This document shows, one piece after another, positions 8,550-16,879 of a stretch of DNA of 64,000 bases. Origin of the DNA: Rubrimonas cliftonensis. GTDB taxonomy: Bacteria > Pseudomonadota > Alphaproteobacteria > Rhodobacterales > Rhodobacteraceae. A program made the position numbers and the translations under genes. How positions within the stretch are numbered: the stretch's first letter is position 1; the number at the start of each line of letters is the position of its first letter. The stretch spans positions 186,001 to 250,000 of the forward strand of contig NZ_FNQM01000004.1 of NCBI RefSeq assembly GCF_900107585.1, in the 5' to 3' direction. Under the pieces are notes generated by a model. That model searched no databases. It was not told the DNA's origin and saw only the letters and a program-made list of their open reading frames with translations.

Positions 8550-9033
8550 GGCCGCTCCAGCCGCTAAGCGCCGGCATCGCGGCGCGTTCCCCGAAAGGGG
8601 TAGTGACGCTTCCGCGACGCGTCCAGCCGAAACCGGCCTGGCGCGACGGCGCGAGGGGACGGACGACGGCGCGCGCCGCGCGCGCCCTGGCGGCGGCTGC
8701 GGACGGGGCGTCGCGTGTCGACGCCCCGCGGCGCTCCGCGCCATTCGGCTCGGCGACCGGAGGGCGCCGGGGTCGCATCCGCCCCGGCGCGCCGGCGCGC
8801 GACGCCGCCCCGGGCGCGGGGATGGGAGGGGCGGCGCCGGAGCCGTCGCAACCGGCGCCGTCGCCGCAGGGGCGCTGGGCGGCGCCCCATGAGCCGCGCG
8901 GGCCGGGCCGCCCTGAACACGCCCGGCGTCGGACTGGCCGAGCGGGACGGGGCCGAGCGGGACGGGGCCGAGCGGAACGGGCCGAGCGGGACGGGGCCGA
9001 GCGGGGACAGGGCAGCGAGGAACGGGCCGCGCG
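8550..9033. other. Gene-free GC-rich stretch upstream of the peptide ABC operon
   Basis: Every frame here is Arg/Gly/Pro-rich without family features. It contains the 15-base tandem repeat at 8937-9010. It must hold the operon promoter for the gene starting at 8549 and the transcript end of miaA (stop 9034), but I see no clear -35/-10 or terminator hairpin. Confidence 0.5.
8937..9010. repeat. Tandem repeat, about five copies of a 15-mer
   Basis: The unit GCCGAGCGGGACGGG occurs at 8937, 8952, 8967 (14 bases, one substitution), 8981 and 8996 (diverged end). It begins just 24 bases past the miaA stop on the minus strand and lies in no supported gene. Confidence 0.85.
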
Positions 9034-9993
9034 CTAGACGGGCCGCGCGCGCCAGGCCCCCATGCGCCCTCGCGCCCAGGTCGCCTGCCGCTTGGCGTAG
9101 CGCCTCGTGTCGAGCACGGCGGTCTCGCGCGCCGCCTCCAGCGAGATCTCGCCGCGCAGATGCGCCGCCAGCGCGCGGGCGCCGTGGGCCATCCACGCCT
9201 GCGCGGTCGGCGGCGGGTCGAGCGCCATCGCGGCGGCCGTCTCCTCCAGCGCGCCCTCCGCCAGCATGGCGTCGAAGCGATCCGCGATGCGCGTCCGCAG
9301 CCGCTCGCGGTCGGGGACGAGCAGCCGCGTCGCGCAGGTCTCAGCCGGCAGCAGCGGCGGCGCCGTGCGCGCCCAGTGCGCCGCGAGACCCTCGCCGGTC
9401 TCCTCCAGCGTCTCCCACGCCCGCAGCAGCCGCATGGGGTTGGCGAGGTCGATGGCCGCGGCGGTGGCGGGGTCGCGCGCCGCGAGCGCGGCGGCGAAGC
9501 GTTCGCGGCCCAGCGCCTCCAGCCGCGCCGTCGCCGCCGCCCGCGTCTCCGGCCGCACGGGCGGCAGCTCGGCGAGGCCCTCGGTCAGCGCCGTGAACAG
9601 CAGCCCCGAGCCGCCGGCGAAGATCGGCCGCCAGCCCTCGCGGCGGCAGGTCTCAAGCGCCGCCGCCGCCTCGCGCAGCCATGCGCCGGTCGAGTAGGGC
9701 GCGCTGACCGGGACATGGCCGTAGAGCAGATGCGGCGCGCGCGCCGCGTCCTCCCGGCTCGGGCGCGCCGTCAGCACGCGCCATTCGGCGTAGACCTGCA
9801 TCGTGTCGGCGTTGATCACCGCGCCGCCGAGCCGTTCGGCGAGCCGCAGCGCCAGCGCCGACTTGCCCGAGGCCGTGGGCCCCGCGATCAGGATCGGCTT
9901 TCGCGCGCATTCCGCCGCCCGTTCCGCTTCCCGTTCCGCCCCCCCGCCCGCCCCCCCGCCCGCCGCACGATCGGACGTCGGCGCGGCGCTCAT
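9034..9993 (-). CDS. miaA: tRNA dimethylallyltransferase
   Basis: A 319-residue enzyme that transfers a dimethylallyl group to A37 of tRNAs reading UNN codons (i6A37, the precursor of ms2i6A). The P-loop GPTASGKSALALRLAE (about residues 37-52), the DTMQVY motif with the general-base aspartate, and the YGHVPVSAPYSTGAW segment are diagnostic. The C-terminal RRYAKRQATW motif is typical. The first 30 residues are an Ala/Gly/Glu-rich extension not needed for the fold. The start at 9993 forms an ATGA overlap with the upstream dehydrogenase gene. Confidence 0.95.
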   Translation of the reverse strand: MSAAPTSDRAAGGGAGGGAEREAERAAECARKPILIAGPTASGKSALALRLAERLGGAVINADTMQVYAEWRVLTARPSREDAARAPHLLYGHVPVSAPYSTGAWLREAAAALETCRREGWRPIFAGGSGLLFTALTEGLAELPPVRPETRAAATARLEALGRERFAAALAARDPATAAAIDLANPMRLLRAWETLEETGEGLAAHWARTAPPLLPAETCATRLLVPDRERLRTRIADRFDAMLAEGALEETAAAMALDPPPTAQAWMAHGARALAAHLRGEISLEAARETAVLDTRRYAKRQATWARGRMGAWRARPV

Positions 9994-10889
9994 GCGTCGC
10001 GGGGGAGGCGCCTGCCGATGCGCGCCTCGACCGCGCGCACGACGGCGGCGCAGTCCTGCGGGCCGAAGCCCGCCGCCTCGGCCTGCTCCAGCGTCGAGAC
10101 GGTCGCGGCGAGCGCCGGGAACTTCTCCGCGGCGCCGTCGGTCATCCCCTGCGCGAGCTGCGCGTCCTTCAGCAGGAAGCGCAGCGAGTAGAGCGGCGAG
10201 AAGTCGCCGCTGCGCAGCCGGGGGGCGCGGGTCGCGAGGAAGCGCGGCGCGCCGGGGCCGCCGCCGCCGAGTATCTCCAGCAGCGCGCCGGGGTCGGCGC
10301 CGGTGTCAAGGCACAGGCCGAGCGCCTCCGCCGTCGCCACCGCGCTCTGCGCCTCCAGCGTCTGGAGGATCAGCTTCAGCCGGCAGCCGGCGCCGGCGGG
10401 GCCGACATGGCGGATCATCTCCCCGCAGGCCGCCAGCGCCGGCCGCGCCCGCGTCAGCGCCGCCGCGTCGCCGCCGACGAGAAAGCCGAGCGTTCCCGTC
10501 TCCGCCTCGGCCGTCGAGCCGAGCATCGAGGCGTCGAGATGCGAGACACCGCGCTCGGCCAGCGCCCCGTGCACGCCGCGCGTCGTCTCGGGGTCGACCG
10601 TCGAGCAGTCGACCGTGACGGCGCCGGCGCGGATCGATGCGGCGACGCCGCGCGGGCCGAGATACACGCTGCGCGCCACGGCGCTGTCGGGCAGGCAGGT
10701 GAAGAGCAGGTCGCAGGCGGCGGCCACGTCGGCGACGGCGCCGCCCGCCTCGGCCCCGGTCTCCGCGCAGACCCGCGCCGTCGCGGCGGCGTCGGCGTCG
10801 TAGACGCGCATCGCGCCGGGATAGGCGGCGGCGAGCCTCGCCGTCATGGGCGCGCCCATCGCGCCGAGGCCGACATAGCCGATGATCAT
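9990..10889 (-). CDS. NAD(P)-dependent beta-hydroxyacid dehydrogenase family protein
   Basis: A 299-residue member of the 3-hydroxyisobutyrate/6-phosphogluconate dehydrogenase superfamily. The Rossmann motif GYVGLGAMGAP is at the N-terminus, and the catalytic lysine lies in GAGCRLKL. Two positions deviate from the family: the substrate-binding DAPVSGG motif reads DASMLGST, and the N-N pair four residues after the catalytic lysine is absent (KLILQ). The substrate is therefore uncertain; it may be an imine- or tartronate-type reductase relative. The ATG at 10889 has GGAG nine bases upstream. It is translationally coupled to miaA. Confidence 0.82.
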   Translation of the reverse strand: MIIGYVGLGAMGAPMTARLAAAYPGAMRVYDADAAATARVCAETGAEAGGAVADVAAACDLLFTCLPDSAVARSVYLGPRGVAASIRAGAVTVDCSTVDPETTRGVHGALAERGVSHLDASMLGSTAEAETGTLGFLVGGDAAALTRARPALAACGEMIRHVGPAGAGCRLKLILQTLEAQSAVATAEALGLCLDTGADPGALLEILGGGGPGAPRFLATRAPRLRSGDFSPLYSLRFLLKDAQLAQGMTDGAAEKFPALAATVSTLEQAEAAGFGPQDCAAVVRAVEARIGRRLPRDA

Positions 10890-10995
10890 TCTGCGCACTC
10901 CATGCTCCGGCGCCCGGACCGCGGCCTGGCCCCGCGTCGCCGCGGCGCAGCGAGCCACAGGTTGCCGGCGGGACGCAAGGGACGGCGCGCGCTTC

Positions 10996-11772
10996 TCAGG
11001 TCGCGCCCTCGGTCTCGATCCTGAGCGGCTCGCCGCAGTGCTTGCAGTGCACGGCGTCCTCGTCATGGCGGATCAGCCCGCAGCCGCGGCAGCGGTGGCG
11101 CACCTTCGCGGGCCGGAACACGGCGGTCGCCAGCCGCACGAACAGCGCGACGCCGGCCACCATCACGAACACCGACAGCAGCTTGCCGACGGGGTCTTGC
11201 GGCGTGATGTCGCCGTAGCCGGTCGTGGTGAGCGTCGACACGGTGAAATAGAGCGCGTCTATGTAGCCGGCTACGCCGGTCTCGCGCCCGAAGAACAGCA
11301 CGAAGACCAGCGACGCGGTCACGAACACGAACACCACGAGGTTGATAAGCGCGATCACCGCGTCCTCGTGGCGGCGGAACCAGTCGCTGTCGCGGCGCAG
11401 GTCGCGCAGCAGCTGGTAGGAGTGGATCAGGCGCAGCCCGCGCAGCACGCGCAGGAAGGCGAGGTCCGCCGCCATGAACGGCAGGACCAGCAGCGACGCC
11501 GCCACGACGAGGTCGGCCAGCGTGTAGACGCGCCACAGCACCGCGGCGCGGTTCTCCGCCACCCAGAGCCTTGCGGCGAAGTCGAGCAGGATGAGCACGC
11601 CCAGCGCCGCGTTCAGCGCCGCCATGGCCGGCGTCGGCGCGAAGGGCATCGTCGCGATGAAGTAGAGGATCGTCGCGAAGTCGAACGCGATCAGCGCGTA
11701 GCGGAAGCGCACCGCGGCGCGGCTGCGCCCCGTGTAGAGCAGCCGCACGCGCGTGTGCAGGGTCTCCAGCAT
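10996..11772 (-). CDS. Voltage-gated-type K+ channel with C-terminal zinc ribbon
   Basis: A 258-residue six-helix cation channel. The selectivity filter TTTGYGD (about 182-188) is preceded by a pore helix. The fourth helix (about 106-123) carries several arginines (FLRVLRGLRLIHSYQLLR), as in voltage sensors. After the last helix come two CxxC pairs (Cys228/231 and 243/246) forming a zinc ribbon, in place of the RCK/cyclic-nucleotide domain common in bacterial channels. It acts in the inner membrane, probably conducting K+. Spacing to the downstream dehydrogenase (about 105 bases) suggests a separate unit. Confidence 0.85.
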   Translation of the reverse strand: MLETLHTRVRLLYTGRSRAAVRFRYALIAFDFATILYFIATMPFAPTPAMAALNAALGVLILLDFAARLWVAENRAAVLWRVYTLADLVVAASLLVLPFMAADLAFLRVLRGLRLIHSYQLLRDLRRDSDWFRRHEDAVIALINLVVFVFVTASLVFVLFFGRETGVAGYIDALYFTVSTLTTTGYGDITPQDPVGKLLSVFVMVAGVALFVRLATAVFRPAKVRHRCRGCGLIRHDEDAVHCKHCGEPLRIETEGAT

Positions 11773-11814
11773 GCGCGCCGCTCCCGCCCGCTCAGCGCCG
11801 CGGCGCGCGCCGCC

Positions 11815-12576
11815 TCACAGCTGCACGCCCCGCGTCAGCGCCCCGTCGATCACGAGGTTCGTGCCCGTGGTGAAGCTGGAGGCGGGGCTGGCGAGGAACA
11901 CCACGCCGCGCGCGACTTCCTCGGGCCTGCCCATGCGCCCGGTCGGGTTCAACGCCAGCGCGGTCTTGAACAGGTCGGGGTTGCCGGTCTCGATGCTCGC
12001 CCAGATGCCGCCCTCGAAATAGGTGTTGCCGGGCGAGACGGCGTTGGCGCGGATCGGCTGCGCCGCGAGCTTCACCGCCAGCCCGTGCATGTAGTGCACC
12101 AGCGCCGCCTTGTAGGCGCCGTAGGCCGGGCCGGTGAAGTCGGTCTCGCGGCCCGAGACGCTGGAGATCGCCGTGATCGAGGCGGCGGAGGACTTCTCCA
12201 GCCACGGCATCGCGGCGTTCACGAGGCGCACGGTGTGCATCAGGTCGGTGTGGAAGCCCGCCTCCCAGGCCGCCTCGTCGTCGGCGACGGCCAGCGCGGA
12301 GACGTTGGCCACCACCATGTCGACGCCGCCGAGCGCCGCCGCCGACGCCGCGACCCAGGCCTCCAGCGCGGCCTTGTCGGCGACGTCCACCGCCTGCCCG
12401 AACGCCGTCACGCCCCTGGCGGAGAGCGCCGAGACGGCCGCCTCGACCTCGCCCCCGTTGCGCGCGCAGATCGAGACGTGGGCGCCCTCGGCGGCGAAGA
12501 TCTCCGCCACATGCCGCCCGATGCCCTTGCTGCCGCCCGTCACCAGCGCGCGCAGCCCCTTGAGCCCCAGATCCAT
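11815..12576 (-). CDS. SDR family oxidoreductase
   Basis: A 253-residue short-chain dehydrogenase/reductase. The nucleotide motif TGGSKGIG (about 13-20), an NVSA motif in place of NNAG, catalytic Ser (ISSVSGRE), and YGAYK containing the Tyr-x-x-x-Lys pair are all visible. The C-terminus ends in the classical TGTNLVIDGALTRG. The start at 12576 has a strong GGAGGGAGA site. It resembles 3-oxoacyl-ACP reductase-like proteins; the physiological substrate cannot be told. Confidence 0.88.
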   Translation of the reverse strand: MDLGLKGLRALVTGGSKGIGRHVAEIFAAEGAHVSICARNGGEVEAAVSALSARGVTAFGQAVDVADKAALEAWVAASAAALGGVDMVVANVSALAVADDEAAWEAGFHTDLMHTVRLVNAAMPWLEKSSAASITAISSVSGRETDFTGPAYGAYKAALVHYMHGLAVKLAAQPIRANAVSPGNTYFEGGIWASIETGNPDLFKTALALNPTGRMGRPEEVARGVVFLASPASSFTTGTNLVIDGALTRGVQL

Positions 12577-12736
12577 CGCCGTCTCCCTCCATGCGTGACG
12601 CCGCGCAGCTTTCCCGCAACCGCGCCGCGCCGCAACCGTCACGACGGGGCGGGGCGGCTCGGGGAGGGCGGGGTGGAGGCGCGGGGCTGGGGGCGGCGGG
12701 TGCGCAAGCGGCTCGGAACGGGTTCGGGCGGCCGGG

Positions 12737-13429
12737 TCAGAAGGAGATGGGGCGGCCGAGATGGTCCTCGAAGACGCCGGTGCGCTCCAGCGTCAGCGCG
12801 TCGAAGCGCGCCAGCAGCCCCGCCGCGCTCTCCTCCGGCGAAACCTCGGCCTCGGCGCCGCCCATGTCGGTGCGCACCCAGCCGGGATGATAGGCGCCGA
12901 CCGCGACGCCCAGCCCCTTCAGTTCGATCGCGAGATTGACCGCGAGGTTCGTCGCCGCCGCCTTGGAGGCGCGGTAGATGTAGGCGTCGCCCCGGGCGCG
13001 CGCGGCGCTGCCCATCGCCGAGGAGATCACCGCGACCTTGCCCGCGCCCGACCGGCGCAGATGCGGCAGGAACGCCCGCACGGTGAAGAACGGCCCGGCG
13101 ACGTTGGTCATCAGCACCGTCGAGAACGCCTTGGCGTCATAATCGGGCGCCGCGAGGCCGCCGCGCCCGATCAGCGCCCCGGCGTTGCACACCAGCAGGT
13201 CGATCGCCTGGTCGGCGAGGATTTCGGCGAGGGTTTCGGCGTGCGCGGGGTCCGTCACGTCGAGGGTGTAGCTCTCGACCGTCCCGCGGGCCTCCGCCAG
13301 CCGCGCCACGCCGTCGCAGTCGGCGGGGTTCCGGCAGGTCGCGAGCACCCGGTCGCCCCGCGCCGCGAAGGCGCTGGCCATCGCCCGGCCGACCCCGCGG
13401 TTCGCACCCGTCACAAGCACCGTCAGCAC
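12737..13429 (-). CDS. SDR family oxidoreductase (C-factor/sniffer-like)
   Basis: A 230-residue SDR. It has TGANRGVG near the N-terminus, the NAG motif (VCNAGALIG), catalytic Ser (ISSAMGS) and YRASKAA with Tyr/Lys. The late PGWVRTDMGG motif is typical of the sniffer/C-signal subgroup, often carbonyl reductases. A GTG start at 13429 is chosen because GGAGG lies seven bases upstream and it begins directly at the first beta strand (VLTVLVTGA). It is separate from the neighbouring SDR gene on the same strand. Confidence 0.85.
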   Translation of the reverse strand: MLTVLVTGANRGVGRAMASAFAARGDRVLATCRNPADCDGVARLAEARGTVESYTLDVTDPAHAETLAEILADQAIDLLVCNAGALIGRGGLAAPDYDAKAFSTVLMTNVAGPFFTVRAFLPHLRRSGAGKVAVISSAMGSAARARGDAYIYRASKAAATNLAVNLAIELKGLGVAVGAYHPGWVRTDMGGAEAEVSPEESAAGLLARFDALTLERTGVFEDHLGRPISF

Positions 13430-13630
13430 GCGCGCCTCCCTTCGGCCCCGGCGCCGCGGACCCCCGTCCCGGCGCCGGTATTCAGTTGCAAGCCGCACCG
13501 AAAGTCCTGACATCGTAGAGGCTTGTCGGGCCAGCGGCCTATCGGTCAGTCAGCTTGTCCGAGCTTGAACCAGTGCGCCCATCTCGCGGCCGCGCGCGGC
13601 CTCATGTCAAGCCGCCGCCGTCGGGCGCCG

Positions 13631-14581
13631 TCAATCGTAGCGGATCACTGTCGCCAGCCCGCCACGCGCCAGCGCCGCGGGCAGCGCCGCGGGCGCGTCC
13701 TCGAACGCGATCTCCTCGTCGATGAGCACGTCGAGCCTGTCGTCGAGCAGCAGGCGCAGCGCCGTCTCCAGCCGGCGGCGATGGCTCCAGCGCGGCCGGC
13801 GCGCGGGCGGCAGGCTCCCGACCTGGCTCGACACGATGCGCAGGCGCTGCGAGTGGAACGCGCCGCCGAGCGGCAGCGGCGTCTCGCCCGCGCCATGCCA
13901 GCTCATCTCCACGAGCGTCCCCTCCGGCCCGAGGCTCTCCAGCGCGCGCGCGAGCCCCGCCGCCGACGCCGAGGCGTTGAAGGCGACGTCGCAGGCCGCG
14001 GGCGGTTCGTCGAATTTCACGCCAAGTTGCGCTGCAATGTCGCCGCGTTGCGCTAATACGTCCCACACGGTCGCCTCGACGCCGGGGATTCGGGCGCAGA
14101 GGGCGGCGACGAGCAGCCCGACGGCCCCGGCGCCCATGACGGCGACGCGGTCGCCGGGCCCCACGCGCGCGTCCCACGCCGCATTGAGCGCCGTCTCCAT
14201 GTTGGCGGCGAGCACGGCGCGGCGCGCGGGAAGCCCCTCGGGCAGCGCGACGAGAGACGCCGCAGGCGCGGCGAACAGGGTTTGGTGCGGGTGCAGAGAG
14301 AAGACGTCACGACCGATCAGCTCAGGCGGCCCGTCCTCGACGCGGCCGACGGCGCAGTAGCCATACTTCACCGGGAACGGGAAGTCGCCGGCCTGGTTCG
14401 GCGCCCGCATCCGCCCCTGCTCACTCTGAGGAACGCGGCCCTCGCCGACGAGCCGCTCCGTGCCGCGGCTGACGCCGGACCAGAGCGTGCGCACGACCGC
14501 GTCTCCCGGTCCGGGACGGACCGCCTCCTCGCGCAGCGCCGCGCGCCCCGCGGCCTCCCACCACAGCGCCTGAGCCTTCAT
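13631..14581 (-). CDS. Zinc-less MDR dehydrogenase (SGxSRGTE group)
   Basis: A 316-residue medium-chain dehydrogenase/reductase. The Rossmann motif is GAGAVGLLVA. Where zinc alcohol dehydrogenases have GxCGSDxH, this has SGVSRGTERLVGEG, so the catalytic zinc cysteine is absent; the group is nevertheless often called zinc-binding dehydrogenase and includes relatives of bacteriochlorophyllide dehydrogenase BchC. In Rhodobacterales such genes often lie near pterin-type or glycosyl enzymes; here it is divergent from opgH, 44 bases apart. The ATG at 14581 (MKAQALWW) is used; a longer frame would run into opgH. Confidence 0.8.
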   Translation of the reverse strand: MKAQALWWEAAGRAALREEAVRPGPGDAVVRTLWSGVSRGTERLVGEGRVPQSEQGRMRAPNQAGDFPFPVKYGYCAVGRVEDGPPELIGRDVFSLHPHQTLFAAPAASLVALPEGLPARRAVLAANMETALNAAWDARVGPGDRVAVMGAGAVGLLVAALCARIPGVEATVWDVLAQRGDIAAQLGVKFDEPPAACDVAFNASASAAGLARALESLGPEGTLVEMSWHGAGETPLPLGGAFHSQRLRIVSSQVGSLPPARRPRWSHRRRLETALRLLLDDRLDVLIDEEIAFEDAPAALPAALARGGLATVIRYD

Positions 14582-14625
14582 CGGATGCGCTCCCTTCAAC
14601 CCGCGCCCAGAAAGACCCCGCGACC

Positions 14626-16455
14626 ATGACCGACGCAACCACCGTCATCGCCGATCTTCCCGCGCGCGACCGGCGCGACGGGATGACCCCCGCCGGCCTC
14701 CAGCCCCGCGCACTGCTCGCGCGCCGGCGGGCGCTCGTCTTCGCGCTCAACGCGCTGACCGTGGCGGGGCTGGCCTGGGGCGTGGCCTCGGTGTTCTCGG
14801 TCGGCGGCTTCTCGGCGCCCGAGATCGTCATCCTCGCCTGCTTCCTGATCGGCGCGCCGTGGACGGTGATGGGCCTGTGGAACGCGCTGATCGGGCTGTG
14901 GGTGCTGCATGGCCGGCGGTTCGGCGGCTCGCTCCGCGACGCCTGCCCGGTGATCGACGACGGCGACGGCGACGAGGCGCTGACGCTGCGGGTCGCGGTG
15001 ACGATGTTCCTGCGCAACGAGGCGCCCGCGCGGGCGCTGGAGCGGCTCGCCGCCGTGCGCGAGGGCCTCGACGCGACGGGGCAGGGCGAGCGCTTCGACC
15101 TGTTCGTGCTCTCCGACACCGACGCGCCCGAGGTCGCGGCGGAGGAGGAGCGCGTGTTCGCCGCCATGCGGCCCCGGCTCGGCTATCGCGCCGTCTATCG
15201 CCGGCGGGAGAAGAACGAGGGCTGGAAATCGGGCAACATCCGCGATTTCCTGCGGCGCTGGGGCCGCGACTACGACGTCTTCCTGCCGCTCGACAGCGAC
15301 AGCCTGATGGGCGGCGAGACGATCCTGCGCATGGCCCGCATCATGCAGAGGCGCCCGCGGCTCGGCATCCTGCAAAGCCTTGTGGTAGGAACGCCTTCGC
15401 AGAGTTTCTTCGCGCGGCTCTTTCAGTTCGGAATGCGCGCGGGGATGCGCAGCTTCACCGCGGGCTCGGTGTGGTGGCACGGCGAGGCCTGCGCCTACTG
15501 GGGCCACAACGCGCTGATCCGCGTCGCGCCATTCCGCGCGCGCTGCCGCCTGCCGGTGCTGCCGGGCGAGCCGCCGCTCGGCGGGCACATCCTCAGCCAC
15601 GACCAGGTCGAGGCGGCGCTGATGCGCAGGGCGGGCTTCGAGTGCCGCGTGCTGCCGGTGGAGACCGAGAGCTTCGAGGACAATCCGCCGACGCTGCTGG
15701 ACTTCATCAAGCGCGACCACCGCTGGTGCAACGGCAACATGCAGTATTTCCCGCTGACGCGCCTGCGCGGGCTGGTTCCGCTCAGCCGCTTCCAGATCGT
15801 CTCGGCCATCGCGATGTATTTCGGCGGTCCGGCGTGGATGCTGATGACGCTGGCGGCGGCGGCGATGATGGTCTGGCCGAGCGAGGGGCAGACGCTCGAC
15901 CTCGCCTTCGGCGTGACGATGTTCTTCATCATGTTCTCGGTCTCGCTGGCGCCGAAGATCGCCGGCTGGATCGACGTGGCGCTGACGCCGGGCGGGGTGC
16001 GGCGCTATGGCGGCGCGGCGCGGTTCGCGGCGGGCGCGCTGGCCGAGACGGCGTTCTCGATGCTGATGGCGCCGGTCGCCGCCTTTGCGGTGACGGTGTT
16101 CATGATCGCGCTGGCGATGGGCCGCCGCATCTCGTGGTCCGGCCAGCAGCGCGACCTCGCCTCGGTGAACTGGGCGCAGGCCGCGCGCGCCATGTGGCCG
16201 CAGACGCTGCTCGGCGCGGCGCTGACCTGGGCGATCGCGACGCTGGCGCCGGGGGCGCTGATCTGGGCTTCGCCGGTGCTGGCGGGGCTGACGCTCTCGA
16301 TCCCCTTCTGCGTGCTGACGGCGAGCCCGGCGCTGGGGCGGATGGCGGCGCGCGTCGGGCTCTGCGCCACGCCGGAGGAGCTGGCGCCGACGCCGGCGCT
16401 GGAGCGCATCGGCGGCGGCGGCGGCCCCCGCCCGGCCCCGCTGCGCGCGGCGTGA
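14626..16455 (+). CDS. opgH: Glucans biosynthesis glucosyltransferase (OpgH/MdoH)
   Basis: A 609-residue membrane glucosyltransferase (GT2) building the beta-glucan backbone of osmoregulated periplasmic glucans. Two N-terminal helices precede the catalytic domain, with LSDTD, LPLDSDS (DxD-type) and DQVEAALMRRAGF, and the KRDHRWCNGNMQY motif equivalent to Q/RxxRW. Several C-terminal helices follow. It is much shorter than E. coli MdoH (about 850 residues), lacking the long extensions, as in other alphaproteobacteria. No opgG partner lies in the window. Confidence 0.92.
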   Translation: MTDATTVIADLPARDRRDGMTPAGLQPRALLARRRALVFALNALTVAGLAWGVASVFSVGGFSAPEIVILACFLIGAPWTVMGLWNALIGLWVLHGRRFGGSLRDACPVIDDGDGDEALTLRVAVTMFLRNEAPARALERLAAVREGLDATGQGERFDLFVLSDTDAPEVAAEEERVFAAMRPRLGYRAVYRRREKNEGWKSGNIRDFLRRWGRDYDVFLPLDSDSLMGGETILRMARIMQRRPRLGILQSLVVGTPSQSFFARLFQFGMRAGMRSFTAGSVWWHGEACAYWGHNALIRVAPFRARCRLPVLPGEPPLGGHILSHDQVEAALMRRAGFECRVLPVETESFEDNPPTLLDFIKRDHRWCNGNMQYFPLTRLRGLVPLSRFQIVSAIAMYFGGPAWMLMTLAAAAMMVWPSEGQTLDLAFGVTMFFIMFSVSLAPKIAGWIDVALTPGGVRRYGGAARFAAGALAETAFSMLMAPVAAFAVTVFMIALAMGRRISWSGQQRDLASVNWAQAARAMWPQTLLGAALTWAIATLAPGALIWASPVLAGLTLSIPFCVLTASPALGRMAARVGLCATPEELAPTPALERIGGGGGPRPAPLRAA

Positions 16456-16513
16456 AGGTGACGCCGAGCGCTTCTCCGGGCTAGTCTCCGCGCAGAGCAA
16501 GGGGGGATTCGGC

Positions 16514-16879
16514 ATGGAGAGCGCGCAGGTCGTCGTCGCCGTCGCCGAACTGTGGCTCTGGGCCGGCGCGCTCGCCGCGCTGGCCGTGCTGCCGGCGCTC
16601 GGCCGCTTCGAGCCGGCGGCGCGCGGCGCCTGGGCGTTCCGCCCGCTGATGATCCCCGGCTTCCTGCTGCTGTGGCCGCTGATCCTGTGGCGCCTCGCCC
16701 GGCGCGGCGCGGAAGACCCGCGCGCCCGCCATGCGCCGCCCCTGCGCCTGCAGGCGGGCGCGGCGCTCGCCATGGCCGCCGCGCTGGCGCTGACCACGGC
16801 GCTGGCGCTCGCCGTCAGGCAGTCGCCGCCCGGAAACGCCCCCGATGCCGCGCCCGTGCGGCTGGCGGCGCCGCAATGA
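16514..16879 (+). CDS. Small membrane protein, first gene of a redox cluster
   Basis: A 121-residue protein with two or three hydrophobic helices (about 5-30, 45-60 and 78-103) separated by basic loops (WRLARRGAEDPRARH). No family is recognised. It begins after a GGGGGGA ribosome site, and its stop overlaps the ATG of the Rieske fusion gene, so it is very likely part of the same four-gene operon and membrane complex. Confidence 0.72.
   Translation: MESAQVVVAVAELWLWAGALAALAVLPALGRFEPAARGAWAFRPLMIPGFLLLWPLILWRLARRGAEDPRARHAPPLRLQAGAALAMAAALALTTALALAVRQSPPGNAPDAAPVRLAAPQ

Noticed and set aside
14582-14638. N-terminal extension of the zinc-less dehydrogenase into opgH
   Set aside because: The extra residues have no homology value and would overlap the opgH start; the ATG at 14581 fits the family start.
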